A stretch of 59,611 nucleotides of DNA from Geodermatophilus sabuli (GTDB taxonomy: Bacteria; Actinomycetota; Actinomycetes; Mycobacteriales; Geodermatophilaceae), in assembly GCF_010686765.1 (NCBI RefSeq), contig NZ_JAAGWF010000025.1, forward strand, positions 1-59,611, written 5' to 3'. Of this stretch, positions 49,632-58,902 are shown piece after piece. Made by a program: the position numbers and the translations under genes. Numbering within the stretch: the stretch's first letter is position 1; every line of letters begins with the position of its first letter. The notes below the pieces were generated by a model. That model did not search any database and was not told the origin of the DNA. It saw only the letters and a list, made by a program, of their open reading frames with translations.

Positions 49632-50524
49632 TCAGCCCAGGACCACCACCGTGGCCATCGTCAGCGCGACGAGGACCAGGGCCGCGGTCAGCAGCATCAG
49701 GCCGAGCACCTGGAGCTCCGTGCGCCGCCGGGCGAGCACGATCACGCCGGTGGCGGCGAAGCCGGCCACCAGCCCGCCGAGGTGGCCGAGCAGGGAGACC
49801 CCGGGCAGGAAGCTGATGACGACGTTGATCGCCAGCAGGGTGAGCAGGCCGCGGAGGTCCTCCCGGCGGGAGATCATCACGACCGCCAGGCCGCCGAGCA
49901 GCCCGTAGATGGCCGCCGAGGCCCCGGCCACCGGACGGCCCGGCTCGCCGAACAGCTGGAGCGCCACCGCGCCGCCGAGCAGGGACACCACGTAGACCGC
50001 CAGGTAGCGCCACCGGCCCAGCTGGCGCTCCAGCTCGGAGCCGAAGACCAGCAGCGCGAGCATGTTGAGCACCAGGTGCGTGAGCCCGATGTGCAGGAAG
50101 GCGGCGGTCAGCAGCCGCCAGTCCTGCCCGAGCTCCACGAGGACCGGGACCTGCGCGAGCCGGGCGAACAACTCGGACGCCTGGTTCTGCAGCGGGTTGA
50201 CCCCGTCGAGGCCGGCCGAGACGGCGGTGGCGACGAACATGGCCACGTTGAGCACGATCAGGCTGACCGTCACCGCCCCGAAGCGGCGCCCGGCCCGGCG
50301 CAGCAGGGGCACCTGGCGGGGCCGGCGGACGGTGGCCCGGCCCTCCCGGATGCACTCCGGGCACTGGAAGCCCACCGAGGCGGGTGTCATGCACTCCGGG
50401 CAGATCGACCGCCCGCATCGCACGCAGGAGATGCGGGTGGGCTGGTCGGCGTGCCGGTAGCAGGTCGCCGGGGGCGCCGGCTGGGACTGACCCGGCCCGG
50501 CGCCCCCGTCGTCGGGGCTGGTGG

Positions 50525-50528
<4 letters not shown>
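49632..50528 (-). CDS. rhomboid family intramembrane protease with N-terminal zinc ribbon, probable CTG start
   Basis: A 298-residue protein. The N-terminus has a B-box/zinc-ribbon pattern (ATCYRHADQP, SCVRCGRSICPECM, FQCPECI). Six membrane helices follow, with the rhomboid motifs HIGLTHLVLNMLAL, GASAAIYG (nucleophile Ser) and GHLGGLVAGF (His). The first GTG in frame (50423) would remove the first Cys and His of the ribbon. CTG at 50528 restores them and overlaps the ppiA stop as CTGA, matching the GTGA overlaps seen elsewhere; GAGGTG precedes it. The start codon is an inference; the protease assignment is firm. Confidence 0.88.
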
Positions 50529-51058
<530 letters not shown>

Positions 51059-51076
51059 GACGCCCACTCTCCCACT

Positions 51077-51109
51077 GGTCCGCTCCCCGTAGGCAACGGG
51101 GAGCGGACC
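51077..51109. terminator. perfect 14-bp hairpin downstream of the DUF1059 gene
   Basis: GGTCCGCTCCCCGT (51077-51090) pairs perfectly with 51096-51109 around AGGCA. It lies after the DUF1059-type gene and just before ppiA on the minus strand, so it should end the former transcript. Confidence 0.8.
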
Positions 51110-51111
51110 AC

Positions 51112-51167
51112 GGCCCCCGTGCAGGGTCCCGCCGCGCGCCTGCGACCGGCGGGGCACGGGGGTCCTC
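51112..51167. repeat. copy D of intergenic hairpin element
   Basis: GCAGGGTCCCGCCGCGCGCC, TGCGACCGGCGGGGCACGGG and GGTCC show the same arms as copies A-C with a variant loop. It directly follows the stop of the DUF1059-type gene. Confidence 0.6.
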
Positions 51168-51662
51168 CTACATGCGCAGGATCTCGGCGACGTCGAGGTT
51201 GCGGAAGGACGCCTCGCCCTGGGTGACCTCGTGCATGCGCTTGGCGAAGTCCGCGGTGACCGGGTGCTCGGAGTTGCGCATCGCGGCGGCGTGGTCGGGG
51301 AACGCCACGATCTCGACGTAGGTGTCGGCGCGGTCGCGGTCGGCGGCGACGATCCCCCAGCGGGCCGTCGTCTCCCGGCCCATCCGGTCCCGCCACTCCC
51401 CGGCGAGGGCGCGGAAGCCGTCGAGGTCCCGGGCGTGGAACTCGATCAGCTGCAGGAAGGCGCCGGGCTCGACCGGCATCTCCCCCTCCTCGCGCAGTGC
51501 CGCCCGCAGCCCGTCCCGCAGCGCGGGCCCGTCGGTGTGGCCGTGCGCGCTGACCGCGTGCTGGGCGGCCAGCTCGAGGACCTCGTCCTCCTCGCCCGAG
51601 ATCTGGACGGTGCAGTTCTTCTCGCTGGGCATCGCCCGGCAGTCCATGGTGGTGCGCGCCAT
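51168..51662 (-). CDS. DUF1059 domain fused to a monooxygenase-like (dimeric alpha-beta barrel) domain
   Basis: A 164-residue protein. Residues 1-57 are DUF1059 (MDCRAMPSEKNCTVQISGEE, LELAAQHAVSAHGH). Residues 65-164 form a dimeric ferredoxin-like barrel (FLQLIEFHARDLDGFRALAG, YVEIVAFPDHAAAM), as in ABM/EthD-type proteins. The fused role is unknown. The ATG at 51662 has AGGAGG just upstream. Confidence 0.78.
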   Translation of the reverse strand: MARTTMDCRAMPSEKNCTVQISGEEDEVLELAAQHAVSAHGHTDGPALRDGLRAALREEGEMPVEPGAFLQLIEFHARDLDGFRALAGEWRDRMGRETTARWGIVAADRDRADTYVEIVAFPDHAAAMRNSEHPVTADFAKRMHEVTQGEASFRNLDVAEILRM

Positions 51663-51824
51663 GGCTCCTCCTGTGACCAGAGCCCCGGCCCACCCGGCCG
51701 GTGGGCCAGTGGCGCGGCCGACCGTCGTCCCGGCGTGCACCGTTGTCCAGTGCCGGAGGTCCCCGGGCGTGGACGCCGGTGTCCGGCGGCGCTACCGTCG
51801 CCCGCGGCCGCTCCAGGAGGTGCC

Positions 51825-52415
51825 ATGACCGACGCCGGCTTCCTCGCCCCGGCCGCACCGTCCCCGGGCGCCGACCGCCTCTACGCCGAGGACGTCACCG
51901 ACCTCGGCTACGTCATGGAGTCGTCCCGGGTGTGGGCGCACCAGCCGGCGCTGCACGACGGGCTGTTCGCGCTGCTGCAGCAGACCGTCGCGGCCGCGGG
52001 ACTGACCTCCCGTCAGCGGGGCGTGCTGGTGGCCGCCTGCGCCGCGGCCCGCGGGGACGCCTACTGCGCGCTGGCGTGGGGCGGGCGGCTGGCCCAGGCG
52101 GCCGGCGCGGACGTCGCGGCCGGCGTGCTGCGCGGCGAGGACGACGGCCTGGACGACGCCGAGCGGGCGCTGGCCCGGTGGGCGCGGTGCGTGGTCGGCG
52201 ACCCGAACGGCACCACGGCGGCGGACGTCGCCGACCTGCGCGCCGCCGGCTTCGACGACGGCCGGATCGTCGCGCTCACCGCCTTCGTGGCGCTCCGGCT
52301 GGCCTTCTCCTCGGTGAACGACGCGCTGGGTGCCGCCCCGGACCGGCAGCTGGCCGAGGGACTCCCGCCGCAGGTGGTCGACGCGGTGCGGTTCGGCCGG
52401 CCGGTCGGCGGCTGA
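51825..52415 (+). CDS. AhpD/carboxymuconolactone decarboxylase-like protein
   Basis: A 196-residue all-helical protein resembling peroxidase-related AhpD-fold proteins (LTSRQRGVLVAACAAARGDA, YCALAWGGRLAQA, ADVADLRAAGFDDGRIVALT). The usual CxxC is reduced to a single Cys, so classical peroxidase chemistry is doubtful. The ATG at 51825 follows AGGAGG. Confidence 0.75.
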   Translation: MTDAGFLAPAAPSPGADRLYAEDVTDLGYVMESSRVWAHQPALHDGLFALLQQTVAAAGLTSRQRGVLVAACAAARGDAYCALAWGGRLAQAAGADVAAGVLRGEDDGLDDAERALARWARCVVGDPNGTTAADVADLRAAGFDDGRIVALTAFVALRLAFSSVNDALGAAPDRQLAEGLPPQVVDAVRFGRPVGG

Positions 52416-52424
52416 CGCCGGACC

Positions 52425-52466
52425 GGAGGAGTGGGGACGAGGAAGGTCGAACCCCTGACCCCCGCC
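52425..52466 (-). repeat. degenerate copy of the tRNA-Ala 3' half
   Basis: These 42 bases match 52484-52525 (acceptor arm, T-arm and start of the variable region of tRNA-Ala) with about five differences at a 59-base offset. Similarity stops before the anticodon stem is complete, so it is a fragment, not a gene. Confidence 0.75.
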
Positions 52467-52490
52467 GCGCGGACGCCTGGCGAGGAGGAG

Positions 52491-52563
52491 TGGAGACGAG
52501 GGGAATCGAACCCCTAACCCCCGCCTTGCAAAGGCGGTGCTCTGCCAATTGAGCTACGTCCCC
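52491..52563 (-). tRNA. tRNA-Ala (TGC anticodon)
   Basis: The minus strand reads GGGGACG (acceptor), TAGCTCAATTGGCAGAGCA (D-arm), CCGCC-TTTGCAA-GGCGG (anticodon arm, TGC), GGGTTCGATTCCC (T-arm) and CGTCTCC plus A. One G-T pair is in the acceptor stem. The CCA end is not encoded. The position next to tRNA-Ile and gyrA is conserved in actinobacteria. Confidence 0.95.
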
Positions 52564-52601
52564 GGGTGCTGTCCCGGGTCGGGGCGCGGGGCCCCGGCGG
52601 G

Positions 52602-52745
52602 TCAGCGGGTCGTGGGCCGGCTGACCGACTGTGGGCCGCGGGTGGCCTCGTGCCAGAGATCGGCCTCGGCCTTGCCGGCCGACCGCTTCCGGACGAGGGC
52701 GACGGCACTGGCTGCAGCGGCCGCCAGGGCGAGCTTCCTCAGCAC
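52602..52745 (-). CDS. DLW-39 family small protein
   Basis: A 47-residue protein beginning MLRKLALAAAAASAVALV, with KAEADLWHEATRG carrying the DLW signature. The GTG start at 52745 has GAGGAGG eight bases upstream. This small family lies between the tRNAs near gyrA in many actinobacteria. The N-terminal half is hydrophobic enough to be a membrane anchor. Function unknown. Confidence 0.85.
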   Translation of the reverse strand: MLRKLALAAAAASAVALVRKRSAGKAEADLWHEATRGPQSVSRPTTR

Positions 52746-52834
52746 GCGGGATACCTCCTCGGGCGAGTTGCCCCTCCCGAGCGGGAGGAACGGGTCGCGC
52801 CCCGAGGAGCGGACCGGTGGCGCCGGGACACGGG

Positions 52835-52908
52835 TGGGCCTGGGAGGACTTGAACCTCCGGCCTCATCCTTATCAGGGATGCGCTCTAACCGTCTGAGCT
52901 ACAGGCCC
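52835..52908 (-). tRNA. tRNA-Ile (GAT anticodon)
   Basis: The minus strand reads GGGCCTG, TAGCTCAGACGGTTAGAGC, CATCC-CTGATAA-GGATG (anticodon GAT), a short variable region, GAGGTTCAAGTCCTC (T-arm) and CAGGCCC plus A. All stems pair. Confidence 0.95.
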
Positions 52909-52996
52909 GTGAACCTCGGAAAGCTTACCTGGCGCGGCAGGAGCGCCAGCAGCGGGGTGGCTCGGTCGCAGTCACGCCGCGGGCGCGCGAGGGCTG

Positions 52997-53056
52997 GTGG
53001 CCCCGTCGCAGGGGCCCGCCGCGAGCGTGCGAGTGGTGGGGGCGACGGGTCCTTCC
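52997..53056. repeat. copy A of intergenic hairpin element after DUF3566 gene
   Basis: GGCCCCGTCGCAGGGGCCCG, CCGCGAGCGTGCGAGTGGTG, then GGGGCGACGGGTCC. The arms can pair around a GAGCGTGCGA loop. It ends exactly at the stop of the DUF3566 gene, so it probably serves as terminator. Confidence 0.65.
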
Positions 53057-53803
53057 TCAGTCGCGCTCGGAGAGGGTGACCTCGAGGCCGCCGACCAGGT
53101 CCGAGCACATGTTGTAGATGAACGCGGCCACGGTGCACAGCGCGGTCATGAGGACGATGTTGATCGCCCCGATGACCGCCGCCCCACCGAACACGATGCC
53201 CGGGGTGATGACCTCGGTGGCCCCGTCGCTCCCGGAGGCGGTGCCGAGCTGGCCGAACAGGTCGTTGAGGGTCTCGAAGACGCCCAGGCCGGAGAGCACG
53301 CCGTAGAGGACGCCGACGGCGACCATCCAGATGAAGAACAGCGCGATCGACAGGACCAGCGAGATCTTCAGCGCCGACCAGGTGTCGATGTGCCGCAGCT
53401 GCAGACGGGCACGCCGGGGACCGCGGGCGCCCTTCTGCCTGCCCGCCGGGGACTCCTTGGCCGAGCCGGCGGCGGGCGCGGGCGCGCCGCGCACCGGGCC
53501 GGTGGGTGCCGGGGCGACCGTGGCGATCGGGCCGGCCGGCTCGGCGGCCGGGGCGGCCGCCGGGACAGCGGTGGCAGCACTCGCGGTCGAGCCCTTGGCC
53601 ATCGACACGGGGCTGTCGGCGACCGGAGCGGTGCCGTCGGCGACCTGCGCGCGCTGGCTCCCGGTGCCGGGGATGGACTGGGTCGCCGACACGGGCGGTG
53701 CCCCGCCGCTCGGGACCTGGCTCCCGGACGCCGTGTCCTGGGCCGGGGAGGTACCCCCGGGCCGGGACCCGGTGCGCACCGAACCCTGCGTCCGGTCGCT
53801 CAT
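53057..53803 (-). CDS. DUF3566 domain membrane protein
   Basis: A 248-residue protein. The first 130 residues are Ala/Pro/Gly/Ser-rich and disordered. DUF3566 follows (about 135-248: ARLQLRHIDTWSALKISLVL, then two membrane helices at about 146-170 and 203-228). The family lies directly after gyrA across actinobacteria and is thought to be a membrane partner of growth or division; this is not settled. It is 170 bases downstream of gyrA. Confidence 0.88.
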   Translation of the reverse strand: MSDRTQGSVRTGSRPGGTSPAQDTASGSQVPSGGAPPVSATQSIPGTGSQRAQVADGTAPVADSPVSMAKGSTASAATAVPAAAPAAEPAGPIATVAPAPTGPVRGAPAPAAGSAKESPAGRQKGARGPRRARLQLRHIDTWSALKISLVLSIALFFIWMVAVGVLYGVLSGLGVFETLNDLFGQLGTASGSDGATEVITPGIVFGGAAVIGAINIVLMTALCTVAAFIYNMCSDLVGGLEVTLSERD

Positions 53804-53973
53804 GCCAGTCTCCCGCTCCCCAGCGGCCCTCGCCGCTGACTCACGCCCCAGTGTCCCTGCACGCGGCCGGAAGCGCCCGGGCGCCGATCAGATCCGTGGT
53901 GGCTGCACAGGAGGAGGCGCGACGCCCGTGCCGTTGAGCACGTCCGCTGCGCCTCCTCGCCATCCGCATCAGA

Positions 53974-56442
53974 CTAGGCGGCGGGCTCGTCGTTGTCCGT
54001 CGTCCGCGCGATGGCGACGATCGACACGTCTTCCGGCAAGTTCATGAGCTTGACACCCATGGTGGCCCGGTCCTTGTTGTGCCGCACGCCGTTCACCGGC
54101 GTCCGGATCACCCCGCCACCGGAGGTGATCGCGTACAGCTCGTCGCCCAGCCGGACCGACAGCGCGCCGACCAGCGATCCCTTCCGGGCCTTGGGGTCGG
54201 CGGTGAGCACGCCCTTGCCGCCCCGGCCCTGGTTCGGGTAGTTCTCGATGCCGGTCCGCTTGGCGAAACCGCGCTCCGTGGCCACGAGGACGTCGACACC
54301 GTCCTCGACGACCATCATCGACAGCAGCCGGTCGTCGTCGGACAGCGAGATGCCCCGGACGCCCTCGGTGGCCCGGCCCATCGGCCGCAGCGCGGCGTCG
54401 TCGGCGGTGAACCGGATCGACATGGCCTTGCGGGTCACCAGCAGCAGGTCCTGGTCCTGCTCGATCAGGACGGCCCCGACCAGCTCGTCGCCATCGCGCA
54501 GGTTGACGGCGATGACGCCACCCTGACGCGGGGAGTCGAAGTCGGTGAGGCGGGTCTTCTTGACCTGACCCCGGGCGGTGGCCAGCGCCAGGTAGGGCGC
54601 GACCGAGTAGTCCTTGATCTGCATGACCTGGGCGATCTTCTCGTCCGGCTGGAAGGCCAGGATGTTCGCGACGTGCTGGCCCCGGGCCGTGCGGTTGGCC
54701 TCCGGCAGCTCGTAGGCCTTCGCCCGGTAGACCCGGCCCTTGTTCGTGAAGAACAGGATCCAGTCGTGGGTGGAGCCCACGAAGAAGTGGTCGACGATGT
54801 CGTCCTGCTTGAGGGCCGCGCCCATCACGCCCTTGCCGCCACGGCGCTGCGAGCGGTAGAGGTCGCTCTTCGTCCGCTTCGCGTACCCGGTGCGGGTGAT
54901 GGTGACGACGACCTCCTCCTCCGCGATGAGGTCCTCCATCGAGACGTCGCCGTCGTTGGCGACGAACTGCGTGCGGCGGTCGTCGCCGTACTTCTCGACG
55001 ACCTCGGCCAGCTCGTCGTGGATGATCTGCCGCTGCCGCTCCGGGGAGGCGAGGATCGCCTCGAGCTCGGCGATCTCCAGCTCGATCTCGGCCAGCTGGT
55101 CGAGGATCCGCTGCCGCTCCAGGGCGGCGAGCCGGCGCAGCTGCATGTCCAGGATCGCGGTCGCCTGGATCTCGTCGATGTCCAGGAGCTCCATCAGCCC
55201 GCCGCGGGCGGCGTCGGCCGACTCGCTGTTGCGGATGAGGGTGATCACGGCGTCGAGCTGGTCCAGCGCCTTCGCGTAGCCGCGCAGGATGTGCGCGCGC
55301 TCCTCGGCCTTGCGCAGCCGGTACCGGGTGCGCCGCTGGATGACCTCGATCTGGTGGTTCACGTAGAGCTTGACCAGCTCGTCGAGCCGGAGCGTCCGCG
55401 GGACGCCGTCGACGATCGAGAGCATGTTGCAGCCGAACGTCGTCTGCAGCTGGGTGTGCTTGTAGAGGTTGTTCAGCACGACCTTGGCGACGGCGTCCCG
55501 GCGCAGCGTGATGACCAGCCGGCGGCCGACCCGGTCGCTGGACTCGTCGGCGATCTCGCTGATCCCCTGCAGGCGGCCTTCCTTGACCGCGTCGGCGATC
55601 GCCTCGGCCAGGTTGTCCGGGTTGACCTGATAGGGCAGCTCCGTGCAGACCAGCTGCACCCGGCCGCGGGCGTCCTCCTCGACGGTGACGACGGCGCGCA
55701 TGCGCACCGAGCCGCGACCGGTCCGGTAGGCGTCCTCGATGCCCTCCCGGCCGACGATCAGCCCGTGGGTCGGGAAGTCGGGGCCCTTGATCCGCTCCAT
55801 GCAGGCGGTGAGGGCTTCCTCCGGCTCGGCGTCCGGGTGCTCGAGGACCCAGAAGACGGCCGCGGCCACCTCGCGCAGGTTGTGCGGCGGCATGTTGGTG
55901 GCCATGCCGACGGCGATGCCGGCCGAGCCGTTGATCAGCAGGTTGGGGATGCGCCCCGGCAGGACCAGCGGTTCCTGGTTCTTGCCGTCGTAGTTGGGCT
56001 GGAAGTCGACGGTCTCCTCGTCGATGTTGGCCAGCATCTCCATGGCCAGCGGGGTGAGGCGGGCCTCGGTGTACCGCATGGCCGCGGCGGGGTCGTTGCC
56101 CGGGGACCCGAAGTTGCCCTGCCCGTCGACCAGCGGGTACCGCATGGCCCAGGGCTGGGCCAACCGCACGAGGGCGTCGTAGATCGACGTGTCGCCGTGC
56201 GGGTGGTAGTTGCCCATCACCTCACCGACGACGCGCGCGCACTTGACGTACGAGCGGTCGGGACGGAAGCCCTGGTCGAACATCGCGAAGAGCACCCGGC
56301 GGTGCACCGGCTTGAGGCCGTCGCGGACCTCGGGCAGCGCGCGACCGACGATGACGCTCATCGCGTAGTCGATGTAGCTGCGCTGCATCTCCTGCTGGAG
56401 GTCGACCGGCTCGACGCGGTCGCGGCTCGGGGTTTCGGTCAC
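53974..56442 (-). CDS. gyrA: DNA gyrase subunit A
   Basis: An 822-residue GyrA. The catalytic Tyr124 is in [12 protein letters not shown]. The quinolone-resistance region reads [19 protein letters not shown], with Thr85 at the position equivalent to E. coli Ser83. The C-terminal beta-pinwheel carries the GyrA-box QRRGGKG and related units. With GyrB it introduces negative supercoils. The GTG at 56442 is 104 bases after the gyrB stop. Confidence 0.97.
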   Translation of the reverse strand: MTETPSRDRVEPVDLQQEMQRSYIDYAMSVIVGRALPEVRDGLKPVHRRVLFAMFDQGFRPDRSYVKCARVVGEVMGNYHPHGDTSIYDALVRLAQPWAMRYPLVDGQGNFGSPGNDPAAAMRYTEARLTPLAMEMLANIDEETVDFQPNYDGKNQEPLVLPGRIPNLLINGSAGIAVGMATNMPPHNLREVAAAVFWVLEHPDAEPEEALTACMERIKGPDFPTHGLIVGREGIEDAYRTGRGSVRMRAVVTVEEDARGRVQLVCTELPYQVNPDNLAEAIADAVKEGRLQGISEIADESSDRVGRRLVITLRRDAVAKVVLNNLYKHTQLQTTFGCNMLSIVDGVPRTLRLDELVKLYVNHQIEVIQRRTRYRLRKAEERAHILRGYAKALDQLDAVITLIRNSESADAARGGLMELLDIDEIQATAILDMQLRRLAALERQRILDQLAEIELEIAELEAILASPERQRQIIHDELAEVVEKYGDDRRTQFVANDGDVSMEDLIAEEEVVVTITRTGYAKRTKSDLYRSQRRGGKGVMGAALKQDDIVDHFFVGSTHDWILFFTNKGRVYRAKAYELPEANRTARGQHVANILAFQPDEKIAQVMQIKDYSVAPYLALATARGQVKKTRLTDFDSPRQGGVIAVNLRDGDELVGAVLIEQDQDLLLVTRKAMSIRFTADDAALRPMGRATEGVRGISLSDDDRLLSMMVVEDGVDVLVATERGFAKRTGIENYPNQGRGGKGVLTADPKARKGSLVGALSVRLGDELYAITSGGGVIRTPVNGVRHNKDRATMGVKLMNLPEDVSIVAIARTTDNDEPAA

Positions 56443-56488
56443 GGTTCAGGTCTCCAGGTCGGTACAGGTGCGGGCACGTGCCACGTCT

Positions 56489-56546
56489 GGCCCCTCGCAG
56501 GGGCCCGCTGCGAGCCTGCGAGCAACGGGGGGCGAGGGGTCCTCTC
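56489..56546. repeat. copy B of intergenic hairpin element between gyrB and gyrA
   Basis: GGCCCCTCGCAGGGGCCCGC, TGCGAGCCTGCGAGCAACGG, GGGGCGAGGGGTCC. It starts immediately after the gyrB stop and lies in the 104-bp gap before gyrA, so it may modulate read-through in the operon. Confidence 0.65.
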
Positions 56547-58580
56547 TCACACGTCGAGGAAGCGGACGTCCTTGGCGTTGCGGGTGATGAAGCTCCGGCG
56601 GGCCTCGACGTCCTCGCCCATGAGGACGCTGAACAGCTCGTCGGCGGTGGCGGCGTCCTCGAGGGTGACCTGGAGCAGGATCCGGGTCTCGGGGTTCATC
56701 GTGGTCTCCCAGAGCTCGGTCGCGTTCATCTCCCCGAGGCCCTTGAAGCGCTGGATCGCGTCGTCCTTGATCTTCCGGCCCGCCTCGGCGCCGGCCTTGA
56801 GGACGGCTTCCTTCTCGCGGTCGGTGTAGACGTACTCGTCCCCCGTCTTGCCGCCCCACTTGATCTTGTACAGCGGCGGCTGGGCCAGGTAGACGTGCCC
56901 GGCCTCGACCAGCGGCCGCATGAAGCGGAACAGCAGGGTCAGCAGCAGCGTGCGGATGTGCTGGCCGTCGACGTCGGCGTCGGCCATGAGCACGATCTTG
57001 TGGTAGCGGAGCTTCGACAGGTCGAACTCGTCGTGGATGCCGGTGCCGAAGGCGGTGATCATCGACTGGACCTCGTTGTTCTTGAGGACCCGGTCGATGC
57101 GCGCCTTCTCCACGTTGATGATCTTCCCGCGGATCGGCAGGATCGCCTGGAACATCGAGTCGCGGCCGGACTTGGCCGAGCCGCCGGCCGAGTCGCCCTC
57201 CACGATGTAGACCTCGGAGTTGCGCGGGTCGGTGGAGCGGCAGTCGGCCAGCTTGCCCGGCAGCGAGTTGTTGGAGAGCAGGTTCTTGCGGGCCAGCTTG
57301 CGGGCGTCCTGCGCCGCGCGCCGGGCGCGGGCGGCCGACGACGCCTTGGTGATGATCGTCTTGGCCTCGGCGGGGTTGGCCTCGAACCAGTGCGTGATCT
57401 GCTCGTTGCACACCCGCTGGACGAAGCCCTTGACCTCGGTGTTGCCGAGCTTGGTCTTCGTCTGGCCCTCGAACTGCGGGTCGCCGAGCTTCACCGAGAC
57501 GATCGCGGCCAGGCCCTCGCGGATGTCCTCGCCGGTGAGCTTCTCGTCCTTCTCCTTGAGCAGCTTCTTCTCGACCGCGTAGCGGTTGACGATCGAGGTG
57601 AGCGCCGCGCGGAAGCCCTCCTCGTGGGTGCCGCCCTCGTGCGTGTTGATCGTGTTGGCGAAGGTGTAGACCGACTCGGAGTACGCGTCGGACCACTGCA
57701 TGGCCACGTCGACGCTCATCCGCATGTCGTTCTTGCCGAGGCCCTCGGCGCCGAAGCTGACCACCGACTTGTGGATCGGCGACTTCTTGGCGTTGATGTG
57801 CCGGACGTAGTCCTCGAGCCCGCCGTCGTAGCGGTAGGTGATCTCGGTGGCCTCGAACGCCTCGGCCTCGCCACCGGGCTCCACGGCGGCCTCGGCGAGC
57901 GTGATCTCCTCGGCCATGCCGGACTCGACCTTGCTGTGCCCGGGGCGCTCGTCGCGCAGCACGATGGTCAGGCCCTTGTTGAGGAACGCCATCTCCTGCA
58001 GCCGTCGGCTGATCGTGTCGAACGAGTAGTTCGTCGTCTCGAAGATGTCGTCGTCGGCCCAGAACGTCGTGGTGGTGCCGCGCGCCTTGGTCGGGCCGAT
58101 CTTCTCGAGCGGACCCGGCTTGGCCAGCTCGTAGTGCTGGAACCACTCGAAACCGTCGCGCTTGATGCGCACGTCGAGCTTCTTCGACAGCGCGTTGACG
58201 ACGGTGACGCCGACGCCGTGCAGGCCACCGGAGACGGCGTAGCTCTTGCCGTCGAACTTGCCACCGGCGTGCAGGACGGTCAGGACGACCTCGACCGTGG
58301 GGCGCTTCTCGACCGGGTGCATGTCCACCGGGATGCCACGGCCGTTGTCCTCGACCCGCACGCCGCCGTCGGCCAGCAGCGTGACGCGGACGGTGTCGCA
58401 GTGCCCGGCGAGGGCCTCGTCGACGGAGTTGTCGACGACCTCCCACACCATGTGGTGCAGACCCCGCTCACCGGTGGACCCGATGTACATGCCGGGACGC
58501 TTCCGGACGGCCTCGAGGCCCTCCAGGACGGTGATGGAACTGCCGGAGTAGGCGTTCTCGGTCTGAGGTCGTGCGACCAC
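56547..58580 (-). CDS. gyrB: DNA gyrase subunit B
   Basis: A 677-residue GyrB. GHKL ATPase motifs are [23 protein letters not shown] and [15 protein letters not shown]; the TOPRIM motif is [15 protein letters not shown], with [12 protein letters not shown] and [12 protein letters not shown]. It lacks the E. coli-type long insert. It drives supercoiling by ATP hydrolysis. The GTG at 58580 has AGGAAGG six bases upstream. A permease gene, not recF/DUF721, lies upstream. Confidence 0.97.
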   Translation of the reverse strand: MVARPQTENAYSGSSITVLEGLEAVRKRPGMYIGSTGERGLHHMVWEVVDNSVDEALAGHCDTVRVTLLADGGVRVEDNGRGIPVDMHPVEKRPTVEVVLTVLHAGGKFDGKSYAVSGGLHGVGVTVVNALSKKLDVRIKRDGFEWFQHYELAKPGPLEKIGPTKARGTTTTFWADDDIFETTNYSFDTISRRLQEMAFLNKGLTIVLRDERPGHSKVESGMAEEITLAEAAVEPGGEAEAFEATEITYRYDGGLEDYVRHINAKKSPIHKSVVSFGAEGLGKNDMRMSVDVAMQWSDAYSESVYTFANTINTHEGGTHEEGFRAALTSIVNRYAVEKKLLKEKDEKLTGEDIREGLAAIVSVKLGDPQFEGQTKTKLGNTEVKGFVQRVCNEQITHWFEANPAEAKTIITKASSAARARRAAQDARKLARKNLLSNNSLPGKLADCRSTDPRNSEVYIVEGDSAGGSAKSGRDSMFQAILPIRGKIINVEKARIDRVLKNNEVQSMITAFGTGIHDEFDLSKLRYHKIVLMADADVDGQHIRTLLLTLLFRFMRPLVEAGHVYLAQPPLYKIKWGGKTGDEYVYTDREKEAVLKAGAEAGRKIKDDAIQRFKGLGEMNATELWETTMNPETRILLQVTLEDAATADELFSVLMGEDVEARRSFITRNAKDVRFLDV

Positions 58581-58852
58581 GTGGGGCCTTCCTGTCGCGC
58601 AACCGGCGCACGACTCCCCACCTCGGGCAGGGGGTGTGGCAGCGCAGAGCGGCTCTGGCCCGAGGGCGCAGAACGGCGCTGGGCCGGTTGCTGGCGGTTT
58701 CTGCTGTCCAGGATACCGGGTCCTACGACAGGAATGCCGTCGTCCCGGCCCTGACGCCGTGTCTGCGCCACTGTGAGCCCACCCGCCACCACCGGGGTTG
58801 CCCCCGGGGGCGACACGCCGTCCCGCGGGCGCCTGGTGACCTCACCCGGGGT
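58581..58852. promoter_or_regulatory. leader and promoter region of gyrB
   Basis: The 322 bases between the permease stop and gyrB (with copy C at the far end) must hold the gyrBA promoter. I see no gene. GGATACCGGGTCCTACGACA around 58711-58730 on the plus strand gives, on the minus strand, TATCCT at 58710-58715 region, a plausible -10 element. Confidence 0.4.
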
Positions 58853-58902
58853 GGCCCCTGCAGGGTCCCGCCGCGAGCGTGCGAGCGGTGGGGGGTCCTC
58901 TC
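58853..58902. repeat. copy C of intergenic hairpin element
   Basis: GGCCCCTGCAGGGTCCCGCC, GCGAGCGTGCGAGCGGTGGG, GGGTCC. Arms GGGTCCCGCCGC and GCGGTGGGGGGTCC can pair around GAGCGTGCGA. It directly follows the permease stop. Confidence 0.65.

Noticed and set aside
52441..52563. Two complete tRNA-Ala genes
   Set aside because: Only the 3' half is duplicated; the D-arm and anticodon arm are missing in the left copy.
56475..56484. GGCACGTGCC palindrome between gyrB and gyrA as a second parS
   Set aside because: Only the central CACGTG matches; the outer bases differ from the parS core.
58572..58585. GACCACGTGG at the gyrB start as parS
   Set aside because: It is not symmetric outside CCACGTGG and overlaps the start codon by chance.
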